From positions 1 to 52,045 of the forward strand of contig JAQTHT010000011.1 of assembly GCA_029433265.1 (NCBI GenBank): 52,045 bases of DNA, written 5' to 3'. The translations under genes and the position numbers were made by a program. The notes under the pieces are model-generated. The model made no database searches, was not told the origin of the DNA, and saw only the letters and a list, made by a program, of their open reading frames with translations. This document shows positions 34,423 to 43,000 of this stretch, piece after piece (positions within the stretch are counted from its first letter, which is position 1; every line of letters begins with the position of its first letter). Source of the stretch: Leuconostocaceae bacterium ESL0958 (GTDB taxonomy: Bacteria; Bacillota; Bacilli; Lactobacillales; Lactobacillaceae).

Positions 34423-34442
34423 GGAACGGCGTGAGCCGTTCC
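34423..34442 (+). other. Intercistronic hairpin between oppA and oppB
   Basis: A perfect 8-bp GC-rich stem (34423-34430 with 34435-34442) with loop GTGA and no T-run. Similar hairpins after binding-protein genes protect the upstream mRNA or partly stop transcription, giving more binding protein than permease. Confidence 0.7.
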
Positions 34443-34475
34443 ATACATAGCAATAGAAGAAAAGGAGTACAGGCC

Positions 34476-35393
34476 ATGGCCCGTTATATTTTAAAACGTT
34501 TGTTGATTTTGATTGTGACGCTTTGGATCGTTGTGACAGCGACCTTCTTCCTGATGCAGGTTTTGCCAGGAACGCCTTACAATAATCCGAAATTATCCGC
34601 GTCGGCCATCGCTCAACTCAATAGCAGTTACGGCCTGGATAAGCCAGTCCTCGTGCAATACGGGGATTACCTGCTGAATCTCTTACACGGGGATTTTGGC
34701 ACTTCCTTTCAGTATCAGAACCAGTCGGTTAGTACTTTGATCGGACAGCGCTTGCCCGTTTCAGCCCAGCTCGGGCTGCAAGCCTTGGTGGTTGGCGTTT
34801 TGGTCGGCCTTTGGTTCGGGGCCCTCTCTGCCCGCCATCAAAATCAGAAATTAGATGGCTTCTTAGGGGTTCTCTCTACGCTAGGTATTTCAACGCCTTC
34901 CTTTATCTTAGCCATTATGCTGCTTTTCCTCTTTGGCTACGACTTGGGTTGGCTGCCCGTGTCGGGCTGGGGTGATTCTTTTTCCCAGACGATTTTGCCG
35001 ACGTTGGCACTCGCGGTTGGACCGGCGGCCATTACCACCCGGTTTGTCCGCTCGGAAATGATTGATGTCCTCCATTCTGATTACATTCAATTAGCGCGGG
35101 CCAAGGGCATTGGGGAGGACCAGGTCATTCGCAAGCACGCCTACCGGAATTCGATGATTCCGATTTTAACGTTGATGGGGCCGATGACCGCCAACCTCTT
35201 GACCGGCTCAACGCTGGTTGAAAATATTTTCTCCATTCCAGGCATTGGCCAACAGTTTGTGAGTTCGATTCCGACGAAAGACTATCCGGTCATTATGGGT
35301 ACGACCATTGTCTACGCCCTAATGCTGATGGTGATGATTCTGATTACCGATATTTGCACTGCCCTGGTTGATCCACGGGTTCGCTTGAATTAG
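34476..35393 (+). CDS. oppB: Oligopeptide ABC transporter permease OppB
   Basis: 305 residues with about six transmembrane helices. The N terminus MARYILKRLLILIVTLWIVVTATFFLMQVLPG is characteristic of OppB/DppB. The EAA loop near residues 200-220 (DYIQLARAKGIGEDQVIRKHAYRNSMIP) contacts the ATPases. The frame opens at 34431 inside the hairpin, but ATG 34476 has AAAGGAG 8 bases upstream and matches the family. oppC follows after 10 bases. Confidence 0.95.
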   Translation: MARYILKRLLILIVTLWIVVTATFFLMQVLPGTPYNNPKLSASAIAQLNSSYGLDKPVLVQYGDYLLNLLHGDFGTSFQYQNQSVSTLIGQRLPVSAQLGLQALVVGVLVGLWFGALSARHQNQKLDGFLGVLSTLGISTPSFILAIMLLFLFGYDLGWLPVSGWGDSFSQTILPTLALAVGPAAITTRFVRSEMIDVLHSDYIQLARAKGIGEDQVIRKHAYRNSMIPILTLMGPMTANLLTGSTLVENIFSIPGIGQQFVSSIPTKDYPVIMGTTIVYALMLMVMILITDICTALVDPRVRLN

Positions 35394-35403
35394 GAGGCGC
35401 AGC

Positions 35404-36426
35404 ATGGCAGCAAGTCAAGACTTTACATTGGTGGGCATTCAAAATGAAGCCGCCACGGAAACGATTAACAAACCTGCGTTAACTTTTTGGCAGTCTGTTT
35501 GGCACCGGCTCAAGAAAAATAAATTAGCGGTGCTTTCGCTTTACTTTTTAATTGCAATCGGCATTTTTGCCCTGGGCTCAACGGCTGTTTTGTCCCAAAA
35601 TGCAGCTAATCAATTTAATACCAACCAAGCTAGCAAGTATAAGAACCTGCCACCAAAGTCCGGTTTACCGATTCCTTATTGGAACGGGACCGGCAAGGAA
35701 GCAGGGGCTGTGGACCGGACGGATTTGTATGAAGCCCGCGATGTCAGTCAAAAGTTCATTCTGGGGACGGATAACCTAGGCCGTTCGTTAGCCAAGCGGA
35801 TTACCGTTGGCCTGCGCATTTCCCTCTTTGTGGCCCTAGCCGCTACTTTTATTGACCTCCTCTTCGGGGTGACTTACGGATTGGTTTCTGGTTGGTTTGG
35901 TGGCTGGATCGATACCGTCATGCAACGAATCATCGAAATTATTTCGGCTATTCCTACGCTGGTGGTGGTCACCTTGCTGGCGCTCTTATTCGGTTCTGGG
36001 ATTGGCTCGATTATCCTGGCCATTGCCATGACCAACTGGGTGGCGATGGCTCGCCAAGTCCGCAATCAAACGTTGACCTTGAAGGAACGTGATTTTGTTC
36101 TGGCGGCGAAGACCTTGGGTAGTTCTGGACCAAAAATTGCTTACCGACACCTGGTACCAAACATGGCCGGGACCATCATTGTGCAAGTGATGATGACGAT
36201 TCCGGCAGCGATTATGTTTGAAGCAGTATTGTCAGCGATTAACTTAGGGGTGAAAGCACCGACTGCTTCCCTAGGAACGTTAATTGCGGATTCTCAGTCC
36301 ATGCTCGAATATTATCCTTACCAAATTCTCTTACCAGCTTTTGTCTTGGTATTCGTGTCCTTAGCCTTTATTCTCTTGGGCGATGGACTCCGGGATGCCT
36401 TTGATCCGAAAATGTTAGACGAATAG
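35404..36426 (+). CDS. oppC: Oligopeptide ABC transporter permease OppC
   Basis: 340 residues. A cytoplasmic N-terminal tail (about 1-45, with the OppC_N helix FWQSVWHRLKKNKLAVLSLYFLIAIG) precedes an extracellular loop of about 65 residues before the five-helix permease core. LGTDNLGRSLAKRITVGLRISL is the conserved OppC/DppC motif, and the EAA loop is ERDFVLAAKTLGSSGPKIAYRHLVPN. AGGAGG precedes the ATG. The gene ends 9 bases before oppD. Confidence 0.95.
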   Translation: MAASQDFTLVGIQNEAATETINKPALTFWQSVWHRLKKNKLAVLSLYFLIAIGIFALGSTAVLSQNAANQFNTNQASKYKNLPPKSGLPIPYWNGTGKEAGAVDRTDLYEARDVSQKFILGTDNLGRSLAKRITVGLRISLFVALAATFIDLLFGVTYGLVSGWFGGWIDTVMQRIIEIISAIPTLVVVTLLALLFGSGIGSIILAIAMTNWVAMARQVRNQTLTLKERDFVLAAKTLGSSGPKIAYRHLVPNMAGTIIVQVMMTIPAAIMFEAVLSAINLGVKAPTASLGTLIADSQSMLEYYPYQILLPAFVLVFVSLAFILLGDGLRDAFDPKMLDE

Positions 36427-36435
36427 GAGCGCGTG

Positions 36436-37485
36436 ATGGCAGCACCAATTTTACAAGTGAAAGAGTTAGCCGTTTCTTTTCAAACCTATGCCGGCGTGGT
36501 GTCCGCAATTCGGGGCGTTAGTTTTGATCTAATGGCTGGCGAAACGTTAGCCATTGTGGGCGAATCCGGTTCTGGCAAATCGGTAACCACCAAAACCTTA
36601 TTGGGTTTGAACGCACCCAATGCGACGGTGGCGGATAGTAGTCAGATCTTATTCGGCGATCAGGACTTAACCCAATTGAAAGCGGGGGCCTGGGACCAAG
36701 TGCGCGGGGCCAAGATTGCCATGGTCTTTCAGGACCCGATGACTTCCTTGGACCCAACCATGACCATTGGGCAGCAGATTGCGGAGCCCATGGTCAAACA
36801 TTTGGGTAAGTCAGCTAAGGCGGCGCAAGAAAGTGCCCTCGCTTTGATGGAAGGTGTGGGGATTCCGGATGCGGCCGAGCACCTGCATGATTACCCCCAC
36901 CAGTGGTCAGGGGGCATGCGCCAGCGGGCGGTTATCGCCATTGCCTTAGCGGCAGAACCGGATATTTTAATTGCGGATGAACCAACTACGGCCTTGGACG
37001 TGACCATCCAGGCTCAGATTTTGAATGTTCTGAAGGAAGAACAAAAAAAGCGGGGCATGGCGATGATTTTTATCACCCATGACCTCGGTGTTGTGGCAGA
37101 CGTGGCGGACCGGGTGGCGGTGATGTATGCTGGCAAAATTGTGGAAAAAGGGTTAGTGAATGAAATTTTCTATAACCCTAAGCACCCCTATACCTGGGGC
37201 CTGCTGGCTTCGATGCCAACGACGTCGACTGCACTGGGGACCTTGCAAGCTATCCCCGGGACGCCGCCAGACTTGCTCCATCCGCCTAAGGGGGATGCCT
37301 TTGCCAATCGCAATGCTTATGCCTTAGCCATTGACCATGAACTAGAGCCACCATTCTTTAACATTTCGAACACACACGCAGCGGCTAGCTGGCTCTTAGA
37401 TTCACGGGCACCAGCGGTGACGCCACCGCTAGCCATTCAACAACGACAAGCTTTTTGGCAAGAACATTTTGTGCAGGAGGGGTAA
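36436..37485 (+). CDS. oppD: Oligopeptide ABC transporter ATP-binding protein OppD
   Basis: 349 residues. Walker A is GESGSGKS near 42-49, signature [16 protein letters not shown], Walker [13 protein letters not shown] and switch His in [10 protein letters not shown]. The C-terminal oligo_HPY extension ([13 protein letters not shown]) is typical of OppD/DppD. I use ATG 36436, which has TAGGAG 6 bases upstream; a GTG one codon earlier is possible. In many relatives this C-terminal extension holds cysteines of an Fe-S cluster; none is present here. oppF begins on the base after its stop codon. Confidence 0.95.
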   Translation: MAAPILQVKELAVSFQTYAGVVSAIRGVSFDLMAGETLAIVGESGSGKSVTTKTLLGLNAPNATVADSSQILFGDQDLTQLKAGAWDQVRGAKIAMVFQDPMTSLDPTMTIGQQIAEPMVKHLGKSAKAAQESALALMEGVGIPDAAEHLHDYPHQWSGGMRQRAVIAIALAAEPDILIADEPTTALDVTIQAQILNVLKEEQKKRGMAMIFITHDLGVVADVADRVAVMYAGKIVEKGLVNEIFYNPKHPYTWGLLASMPTTSTALGTLQAIPGTPPDLLHPPKGDAFANRNAYALAIDHELEPPFFNISNTHAAASWLLDSRAPAVTPPLAIQQRQAFWQEHFVQEG

Positions 37486-38421
37486 ATGGTAGACGCGCAC
37501 GCAAAAAAACAGGTCGCTCTTCAGGACCTGACGTTGACCTTTAATCAAGGCAAGAAAAATGCCAAAGTGGCCCTCGATCACGTTTCTTTTGACATCTATG
37601 AAGGGGAAACCTTCGGCTTGGTCGGCGAATCGGGTTCCGGAAAAACGACGTTGGGTCGCACCCTGCTGAAACTTTATCAACCAGACCAAGGACAGATTCT
37701 CTTTGACGGGCAAGACGTCACGGCGATGAAGAAAAAGGAATTGGCGCAGTTCAGGCAGGACGCGCAGATGATTTTTCAAGATCCCCAGGCTTCCTTGGAT
37801 GGGCGTTTAACGGTGGCCAGTATCTTGGAGGAAGGTTTGGACGAAGCCGGCTTTCCCAAGGATAAGCAGAAAAGGCGGCAAAAGGTCTTGGATTTGCTGG
37901 ACTTGGTCGGCTTAAATGAAGACCATGCCAGCCGCTACCCCCATGAATTTTCGGGCGGTCAAAAGCAGCGGATTGGGATTGCCCGGGCGCTCGCGGTCGA
38001 GCCCAAATTCATCATTGCGGATGAACCGATTTCCGCTTTGGACGTTTCGGTCCAAGCTCAGGTGGTCAATCTCTTAGCCAAGTTACAAAAAGAACAGCAG
38101 TTGACTTATCTCTTTATCGCCCACGATTTGGCGATGGTGAAATATTTGTCAGACCGCATTGGTGTCCTGCACTGGGGCAAGTTGGTTGAACTCGGCACGG
38201 CCGACCAGGTTTACCACCATCCCTTGCATCCCTACACGAAGTCCTTGCTGTCCGCTGTACCGGAGCCGGATCCAGTCAAGGAAAAAGCTCACCATATTCA
38301 ACCCTATGATGCTAGTTTTGAGCAAGATGGCCAGCCGAGAACGATGGTGGCCGTTGAGGAGGGCCACTTCGTCCTAGCGACGGAAGCGGAAGCCAAGCGC
38401 TATCAAAGTGAACAAGCATAA
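37486..38421 (+). CDS. oppF: Oligopeptide ABC transporter ATP-binding protein OppF
   Basis: 311 residues. Walker A is GESGSGKT near 46-53, signature FSGGQKQRIGIARAL, Walker B FIIADEPISALD and switch His in FIAHDLAMVK. The C-terminal HPLHPYTKSLLSAVPEPDP is the oligo_HPY end. It pairs with OppD to drive import. ATG directly follows the oppD stop with AGGAGG 5 bases before it, so the two are translationally coupled. Last gene of oppABCDF with a terminator 12 bases on. Confidence 0.95.
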   Translation: MVDAHAKKQVALQDLTLTFNQGKKNAKVALDHVSFDIYEGETFGLVGESGSGKTTLGRTLLKLYQPDQGQILFDGQDVTAMKKKELAQFRQDAQMIFQDPQASLDGRLTVASILEEGLDEAGFPKDKQKRRQKVLDLLDLVGLNEDHASRYPHEFSGGQKQRIGIARALAVEPKFIIADEPISALDVSVQAQVVNLLAKLQKEQQLTYLFIAHDLAMVKYLSDRIGVLHWGKLVELGTADQVYHHPLHPYTKSLLSAVPEPDPVKEKAHHIQPYDASFEQDGQPRTMVAVEEGHFVLATEAEAKRYQSEQA

Positions 38422-38433
38422 GTAACGATCATT

Positions 38434-38474
38434 GCGACAGGACCAGAATCTGACTGGTCCTTGTCGCTTTTTTT
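38434..38474 (+). terminator. Terminator of oppABCDF
   Basis: A 13-bp stem with one bulged T (38434-38446 with 38454-38467), a 7-base loop and seven Ts (38468-38474). The prfC start lies only 17 bases further. Confidence 0.9.
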
Positions 38475-38490
38475 AGGTAAAATAAAGGAC

Positions 38491-40005
38491 ATGATGACAG
38501 ACTTTGAAACAGCATTAAAGACAAGGCGGACCTTCGCCATTATTTCCCACCCCGATGCCGGTAAAACGACGCTGACGGAGCAGTTGCTCCTGCATGGGGG
38601 CGTGATTCGAGAAGCCGGAACTGTAAAGGGCCGGGGTGCGAAGAAGTTGGCCTCTTCCGACTGGATGGCCATTGAACAGCAGCGTGGGATTTCGGTTACT
38701 TCCTCCGTTTTGCAGTTTGATTACGACGGCAAGCGGATTAACATTTTGGATACCCCAGGTCACGAAGACTTTTCGGAAGACACCTACCGGACGTTGATGG
38801 CGGTTGATTCTGTGGTCATGGTGGTCGATGCCGCCAAAGGAATCGAGCCCCAGACGAAGAAGCTTTTTGAGATTGTTTCCAAGCGGGGCATCCCCGTCTT
38901 TACCTTCTTTAACAAAATCGACCGGGATGCTCGGGCGCCCTTGGAATTGGTAGACGAGCTAGAGGAAACGCTTGGCATCCAAGCCATTCCGATGAACTGG
39001 CCGATTGGTTCTGGCCAGATTTTACAGGGCATCTATGATTTGAAAGCCGACGAACTCGTGCCCTTCAAGAATGCGACCGAAGAGCCAGGGGTACTGGCTG
39101 AAGGCATGGATGAAGTCGAACTGCTCAAAGATGCGGGCAATGACTTTGACGAAGAAGCGGTCGCACACGGTCGCTTGACCCCCGTCTTCTTTGGCTCAGC
39201 ACTGGCTAATTTTGGCGTGACTGAGTTCCTGCAACAGTATTTGCAGTATGCACCTGGGCCAGCAGCCGTAGAGACGGTCGATGACCAAGTCATCGAACCA
39301 GACAATCCGCAGTTTTCCGGCTTCGTCTTTAAAATTCAAGCGAACATGGATCCTAGACACCGGGACCGGATTGCCTTTGTGCGGATTGTGTCGGGTGCTT
39401 TCGAACGGGGGATGGATGTGACCCTCGCCCGGACCGGCAAGAAATTACGTTTGGCCAATGTGACCCAGTTCATGGCGGAAGAACGGGAGAACGTTCAGGG
39501 GGCCGTCCCCGGCGATATTATCGGGGTCTACGATACGGGCAATTTCCAAATCGGGGACACCATTTATGCCGGTAAGAAAAAAATAACCTTCCCGGATTTG
39601 CCAACCTTTACGCCGGAGTATTTCAACAAGGTCATTGCCAAGGATGTCATGAAGCAGAAGTCCTACCACAAGGGGATTACCCAACTGGTACAAGAGGGGA
39701 CCATCCAGCTTTACAAGTCCTGGAATGCCAATGAGTACATCCTAGGGGCAGTTGGAAACCTGCAGTTTGAAGTCTTCAAATTCCGGATGGAAAATGAATA
39801 CAATGTGGCGATTCAATTTGAGCCGATTGGCTCCAAGGTGGCCCGCTGGGTGCCAGCTGATCAGGTGGATCCAAAGATGGCCTCTACGCGGAATCTTTTG
39901 GTCAAGGATCGCTACGACCGCCCGGTTTTTCTCTTCGAAAATCAATTCGCCTTAAATTGGTTTGCGGATAAGTACCCAGACGTAGAGCTCGAAGCAAAAA
40001 TGTAA
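38491..40005 (+). CDS. prfC: Peptide chain release factor 3
   Basis: 504 residues. The translational GTPase RF3 recycles RF1 and RF2 from the ribosome. G1 is SHPDAGKT, switch and G2 region [11 protein letters not shown]3 DTPGHEDF, G4 NKID. EF-Tu-like domain 2 and the RF3 C-terminal domain follow ([34 protein letters not shown]). Two ATGs stand in tandem (38491, 38494); AAAGGA lies just before them and suits the second. A TAAAAT box at 38478-38483 lies 7 bases before the first, so the mRNA leader may be absent or minimal. It sits directly behind the opp terminator. Confidence 0.95.
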   Translation: MMTDFETALKTRRTFAIISHPDAGKTTLTEQLLLHGGVIREAGTVKGRGAKKLASSDWMAIEQQRGISVTSSVLQFDYDGKRINILDTPGHEDFSEDTYRTLMAVDSVVMVVDAAKGIEPQTKKLFEIVSKRGIPVFTFFNKIDRDARAPLELVDELEETLGIQAIPMNWPIGSGQILQGIYDLKADELVPFKNATEEPGVLAEGMDEVELLKDAGNDFDEEAVAHGRLTPVFFGSALANFGVTEFLQQYLQYAPGPAAVETVDDQVIEPDNPQFSGFVFKIQANMDPRHRDRIAFVRIVSGAFERGMDVTLARTGKKLRLANVTQFMAEERENVQGAVPGDIIGVYDTGNFQIGDTIYAGKKKITFPDLPTFTPEYFNKVIAKDVMKQKSYHKGITQLVQEGTIQLYKSWNANEYILGAVGNLQFEVFKFRMENEYNVAIQFEPIGSKVARWVPADQVDPKMASTRNLLVKDRYDRPVFLFENQFALNWFADKYPDVELEAKM

Positions 40006-40009
40006 GTTG

Positions 40010-40038
40010 AAACAGCAGGCAACCCTGCTGTTTTTTTC
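40010..40038 (+). terminator. Terminator of prfC
   Basis: A 10-bp stem (40010-40019 with 40024-40033) with a 4-base loop and a T-run, 5 bases after the stop. Confidence 0.9.
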
Positions 40039-40056
40039 ATGGCGAAAGGTCGGCAA

Positions 40057-40065
40057 TGGTATAAT
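40057..40065 (+). promoter_or_regulatory. Extended -10 promoter of the riboswitch-folT unit
   Basis: TG-G-TATAAT at 40057-40065 gives a start near 40072, just before the riboswitch. The -35 is weak. Confidence 0.65.
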
Positions 40066-40075
40066 AAGTTGTCGC

Positions 40076-40181
40076 TCTGCGGAGTTGATAAAAAATTCGG
40101 GGTAGGAACTTGCGCGTTAAGTGCGCTGGAAACGGAATGTGGGCCAGCGACGAAACAGGAATGTGCGGTGCAAGTTTCGCA
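40076..40181 (+). promoter_or_regulatory. Tetrahydrofolate (THF) riboswitch
   Basis: The hallmark core GCGTTAAGTG is at 40114-40123. P1 is 40078-40083 with 40176-40181 (including G-U). The next stem is AACTTGC (40107-40113) with GCAAGTT (40170-40176, sharing its last base with P1), the inner stem CGCTGG (40124-40129) with CCAGCG (40144-40149), and the conserved GCGGT is at 40165-40169. The order and words match class I THF riboswitches (folT/folE leaders of Firmicutes). Rising THF should switch off folT; the platform appears to act on translation. Confidence 0.85.
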
Positions 40182-40221
40182 TTCACCATTTTTCTTTTTT
40201 GGTGAACACTCCTTTAGGAGG
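40182..40221 (+). promoter_or_regulatory. Expression platform: hairpins over the folT ribosome binding site
   Basis: Hairpin 1 is TTCACCA (40182-40188) with TGGTGAA (40200-40206), with a pyrimidine-rich loop. Hairpin 2, CTCC-ttta-GGAG (40209-40220), hides the AGGAGG ribosome binding site (40216-40221). No T-run follows either, so control of translation is more likely than termination. Confidence 0.6.
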
Positions 40222-40228
40222 TTCATAC

Positions 40229-40792
40229 ATGAACAAGCACAAATACTGGGCATTGCCCAAACTCACTGTCCCGCAACTGGGCCTACTGGCGGTGTTAATG
40301 GCCGCTTCGCTGGCCATCGGCCGACTCTCGATTACCGTCGGTACGTTGCGGATTTCCTTTGTCTTTTTGGTGACCGTTCTCATCGCCCGCTACTATGGGC
40401 CGGTATGGGGTTTGCTGATTGGCGTGTTACTAGACTTTGTTAAGGCAGTCCTGCTGTCTGGCACGGGGCTCTGGTCGCCGATTATGGCCGCAGGGGTGGG
40501 TCTCGCTGGCCTAATCTATGGCTGGGGCTATTATCAGGTCGCCCGGCCCAGTTGGCGCCGGGTACTGTTGGTGACGCTGTTGATCACCCTCGTGATTAAC
40601 ATGGTCATCAATACCTTTGCATTGATGGTCATGTTTTCCCAGGTAAAATCCTGGTCGGTCTTTCTGACCATGCTGGCAGGCCCCCGCTTGCTCAAGTCCC
40701 TTATCTTTTTTCCCATTCAAACCGTCTTAACTTACTGGTTATTAAATAGTCATTTCGTGCAGCGCATGGACCGTCAGGTCTGGCCACGATAA
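40229..40792 (+). CDS. folT: ECF transporter S component for folate (FolT-like)
   Basis: 187 residues with about six transmembrane helices. The early segment LAVLMAASLAIGRLSITVGTLRISFVFLV carries the alanine/glycine helix 1 motif (A-x3-A type) that docks on EcfT, and FVFLVTVLIARYYGPVWGLLIGVLLD matches the FolT family. It binds folate and works with the shared EcfA-A'-T module, which is not in this window. The THF riboswitch directly upstream supports the substrate. I use ATG 40229 with AGGAGG 7 bases upstream; the open frame further upstream is riboswitch sequence. Confidence 0.9.
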   Translation: MNKHKYWALPKLTVPQLGLLAVLMAASLAIGRLSITVGTLRISFVFLVTVLIARYYGPVWGLLIGVLLDFVKAVLLSGTGLWSPIMAAGVGLAGLIYGWGYYQVARPSWRRVLLVTLLITLVINMVINTFALMVMFSQVKSWSVFLTMLAGPRLLKSLIFFPIQTVLTYWLLNSHFVQRMDRQVWPR

Positions 40793-40795
40793 GAG

Positions 40796-40837
40796 AAAAG
40801 AGCAGCGCCCTTCAATTGAAGGGCGCTGCTCTTTTTC
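40796..40837. terminator. Bidirectional terminator, perfect 40-base palindrome
   Basis: 40796-40815 is the exact inverse complement of 40816-40835. It stands between the convergent folT and YczE-like genes and can end both. Confidence 0.93.
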
Positions 40838-40843
40838 AAAATC

Positions 40844-41545
40844 TTACTGTTTGGGTAAATCTTTGTGGGTGGCGGCCATATTGCCGTGGACCAGGTGGCC
40901 GAAAATATGCTGATCAGACCAGGCGATGATGAAGCCCTGGCAGAAGAAGGCGAAGGCGGTGCCAATGTTCAAGGCAACGACTGAGCCAGACAGCAGCAGG
41001 CAAGTGATCGAAATCAAGATGGCGACAATAAAGTTGGAGATTTGAGCTTTCGGCGCGGACCCCTTGAAGTAGGAGAAACGAAGAATGTTGGTCAAATCAT
41101 CGATGGGGTGCATGATGAAGTTGACCCGTTGGTAAATGGAAATACCGGCGCCAATAATCGACAGTGCAAGCAGGTCTGTTGGGATTTTCAGCCAAACGGG
41201 CCAAGTACCGACACCCAGAGCTAAGAACCAGGAATTGAAGAGGCCAGCCATAAAGGAGAAGGCGAGGCCAAAGGCGATGTTGCCGAAGTAGCGCTTCCAG
41301 ATGAATTTTTTAGCAAAAAAGACATTGGCCGTGGCGACCAGTACGGTCGTAATGGCCAGGAAGAGGGCAATCGGGAGGCCGGTGACATGGGCCACGTTGG
41401 CGGCGCTAGCCGTCCAAGGGGCGGAACCTAAATTGGTAGCGATGGACAGGCCATTCCCGAGGGCGTCCATCGTCAAGGACAAAATAAAGTAAAAGGCAAT
41501 TTGCCGAAGACTTAATTCAAAATAGCGACCATTCTCTTCAAACAT
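40844..41545 (-). CDS. YczE/YitT-like integral membrane protein
   Basis: 233 residues with five to six hydrophobic helices. The patterns MDALGNGLSIATNLGSAPWTASAANVAHVTGLPIALF and IMHPIDDLTNILRF resemble the YczE/YyaS family of membrane proteins of unknown function. AAGGAGG precedes the ATG at short spacing. It lies 33 bases downstream of rlmD with no terminator between, so it is the last gene of a three-gene minus-strand operon. No function can be assigned. Confidence 0.7.
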   Translation of the reverse strand: MFEENGRYFELSLRQIAFYFILSLTMDALGNGLSIATNLGSAPWTASAANVAHVTGLPIALFLAITTVLVATANVFFAKKFIWKRYFGNIAFGLAFSFMAGLFNSWFLALGVGTWPVWLKIPTDLLALSIIGAGISIYQRVNFIMHPIDDLTNILRFSYFKGSAPKAQISNFIVAILISITCLLLSGSVVALNIGTAFAFFCQGFIIAWSDQHIFGHLVHGNMAATHKDLPKQ

Positions 41546-41578
41546 GGGGCCTCCTTATGCTGGTGGGTATCTTAGGCA

Positions 41579-43000
41579 TTATTTACGGGAAAGTTTGACA
41601 ACCCCTTCCCAACGGGGCGTTTGGGGGAACATGTCGATTGGCTGAATCCAATCGACCCGGTAACTGTCCTGTAAGTCCCGTAAGTCACGGGCTAGGGTGG
41701 ACGGATTACAGGAAATGTACACGAATTTTTCTGGCCGGGCTTTCACCAGGGCTTTTTTAAAGGCAGGATCTAAACCAGGTCGAGGGGGGTCGACGACGAG
41801 GGCAGTCGGCTGGAAGCCGGCTCTGGCCCACTTGGGGAAGACTGTTTCGGCTGCCCCAACTTCGTACTGGGCGTTGTGAATGTCGTTTTGGGCGGCGTTC
41901 CGCTTGGCATCTGCGACCGCCTCCGGAATAATTTCCATGCCGCGGACTTCTTGGACGGCAAAGGCCATCGTCAGGCCTAAGGTGCCAACGCCGGCGTAGG
42001 CATCCACCAGGCGGTCATCTGGTTTTGGGTCGAGCGCCGCGATGGCTGTTTCGTAGGTAGCCAACATCTGTTCATAGTTGAGTTGAAGAAAGGCCCGTGG
42101 GGAGAAGGAGAAGGTCAATCCCATGATTTCTTCATCCAGATAATCGGCTCCCCAAAGTTTTTTCGTTTCATTGCCCCAAACAGCACTGCTTTCGCCAGGA
42201 TTAATGTTCTGGAAAATCCCGATCAAGGCCGGAATTTTTGCCCGTAACGCGGCCACGACCTGGTCAACGGCGGGAAAATCAGCTTGGTTGGTCACCAAAG
42301 TCAGCTGGCCTTGGCCGGCTTGATTGGCCCGGACAATAATGGTCTTAATCAGGCCAAACTTCTTCTTTTCATGGTAGAGCGACACGCCTTGGTCGACCAA
42401 GACATCCCGGACCCGGTTGGCAATGGCCATGGAGACCTGGTCCTGGGTGGCAATTTTTTTTAGATTGACCAGCTGATGGCTGCCCCGTTCGTACAGTCCC
42501 ATGGCCACTGCCGAGCCTGCTTGGCGGATGGGGAAGGTTGCCTTGTTCCGATAGTGGAAGGGGCGGACCATGCCTAACGTGGGGCGAATGTCATACTTGC
42601 GATAGCCTTTGGGGGTGAATTTTTCGAGGGCTTGGCGAATCAGGTCATCCTTGAAGGCCAGTTGCGCTTCGTAATTGAGGTGGGCCAATTCAAAGCCCCC
42701 GACCTGGTCTGCCTTTTCTTCTTTGGGCTGGATGCGGTCCTCGCTTTTTTCCCGAATGGTGACGACTTTAGCAGTTAAGTACTTGGGGGTAATTTCGGTT
42801 ACTTTGGCGGTCACAACTTCGCCGGGAAGTGCACCAGGAATGAAGACGATTTTCTTCTTAAAATAGCCAATCCCTTCACCGTTAATGCCGAGTCTTTTAA
42901 TAGTGAGTGGAAATTTTTGTCCCACTTTGACGTCTTCAGCACCCTGCTTTTTTTGCGAGGGCGTGCGATGGTTATTGCGTTGCTGTTGTTTTTCGGCCAT
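41579..43000 (-). CDS. 23S rRNA (uracil-5-)-methyltransferase, RlmD/RlmCD type
   Basis: 473 residues. A basic, Gln/Lys-rich N terminus (1-25) is followed by a TRAM RNA-binding domain (about 25-85) and the RumA-like methyltransferase. It has the SAM motif DAYAGVGTLGLT, the DPPRPGLD motif and the catalytic-Cys motif YISCNPSTLARDL. Members methylate U747/U1939 of 23S rRNA. The four cysteines that bind an Fe-S cluster in E. coli RlmD are missing: the corresponding stretch reads PKEEKADQVGGFELAHLNYEAQL. The start overlaps the previous stop (TAATG), with GGAGAAG upstream, so it is translationally coupled. Confidence 0.9.
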   Translation of the reverse strand: MAEKQQQRNNHRTPSQKKQGAEDVKVGQKFPLTIKRLGINGEGIGYFKKKIVFIPGALPGEVVTAKVTEITPKYLTAKVVTIREKSEDRIQPKEEKADQVGGFELAHLNYEAQLAFKDDLIRQALEKFTPKGYRKYDIRPTLGMVRPFHYRNKATFPIRQAGSAVAMGLYERGSHQLVNLKKIATQDQVSMAIANRVRDVLVDQGVSLYHEKKKFGLIKTIIVRANQAGQGQLTLVTNQADFPAVDQVVAALRAKIPALIGIFQNINPGESSAVWGNETKKLWGADYLDEEIMGLTFSFSPRAFLQLNYEQMLATYETAIAALDPKPDDRLVDAYAGVGTLGLTMAFAVQEVRGMEIIPEAVADAKRNAAQNDIHNAQYEVGAAETVFPKWARAGFQPTALVVDPPRPGLDPAFKKALVKARPEKFVYISCNPSTLARDLRDLQDSYRVDWIQPIDMFPQTPRWEGVVKLSRK

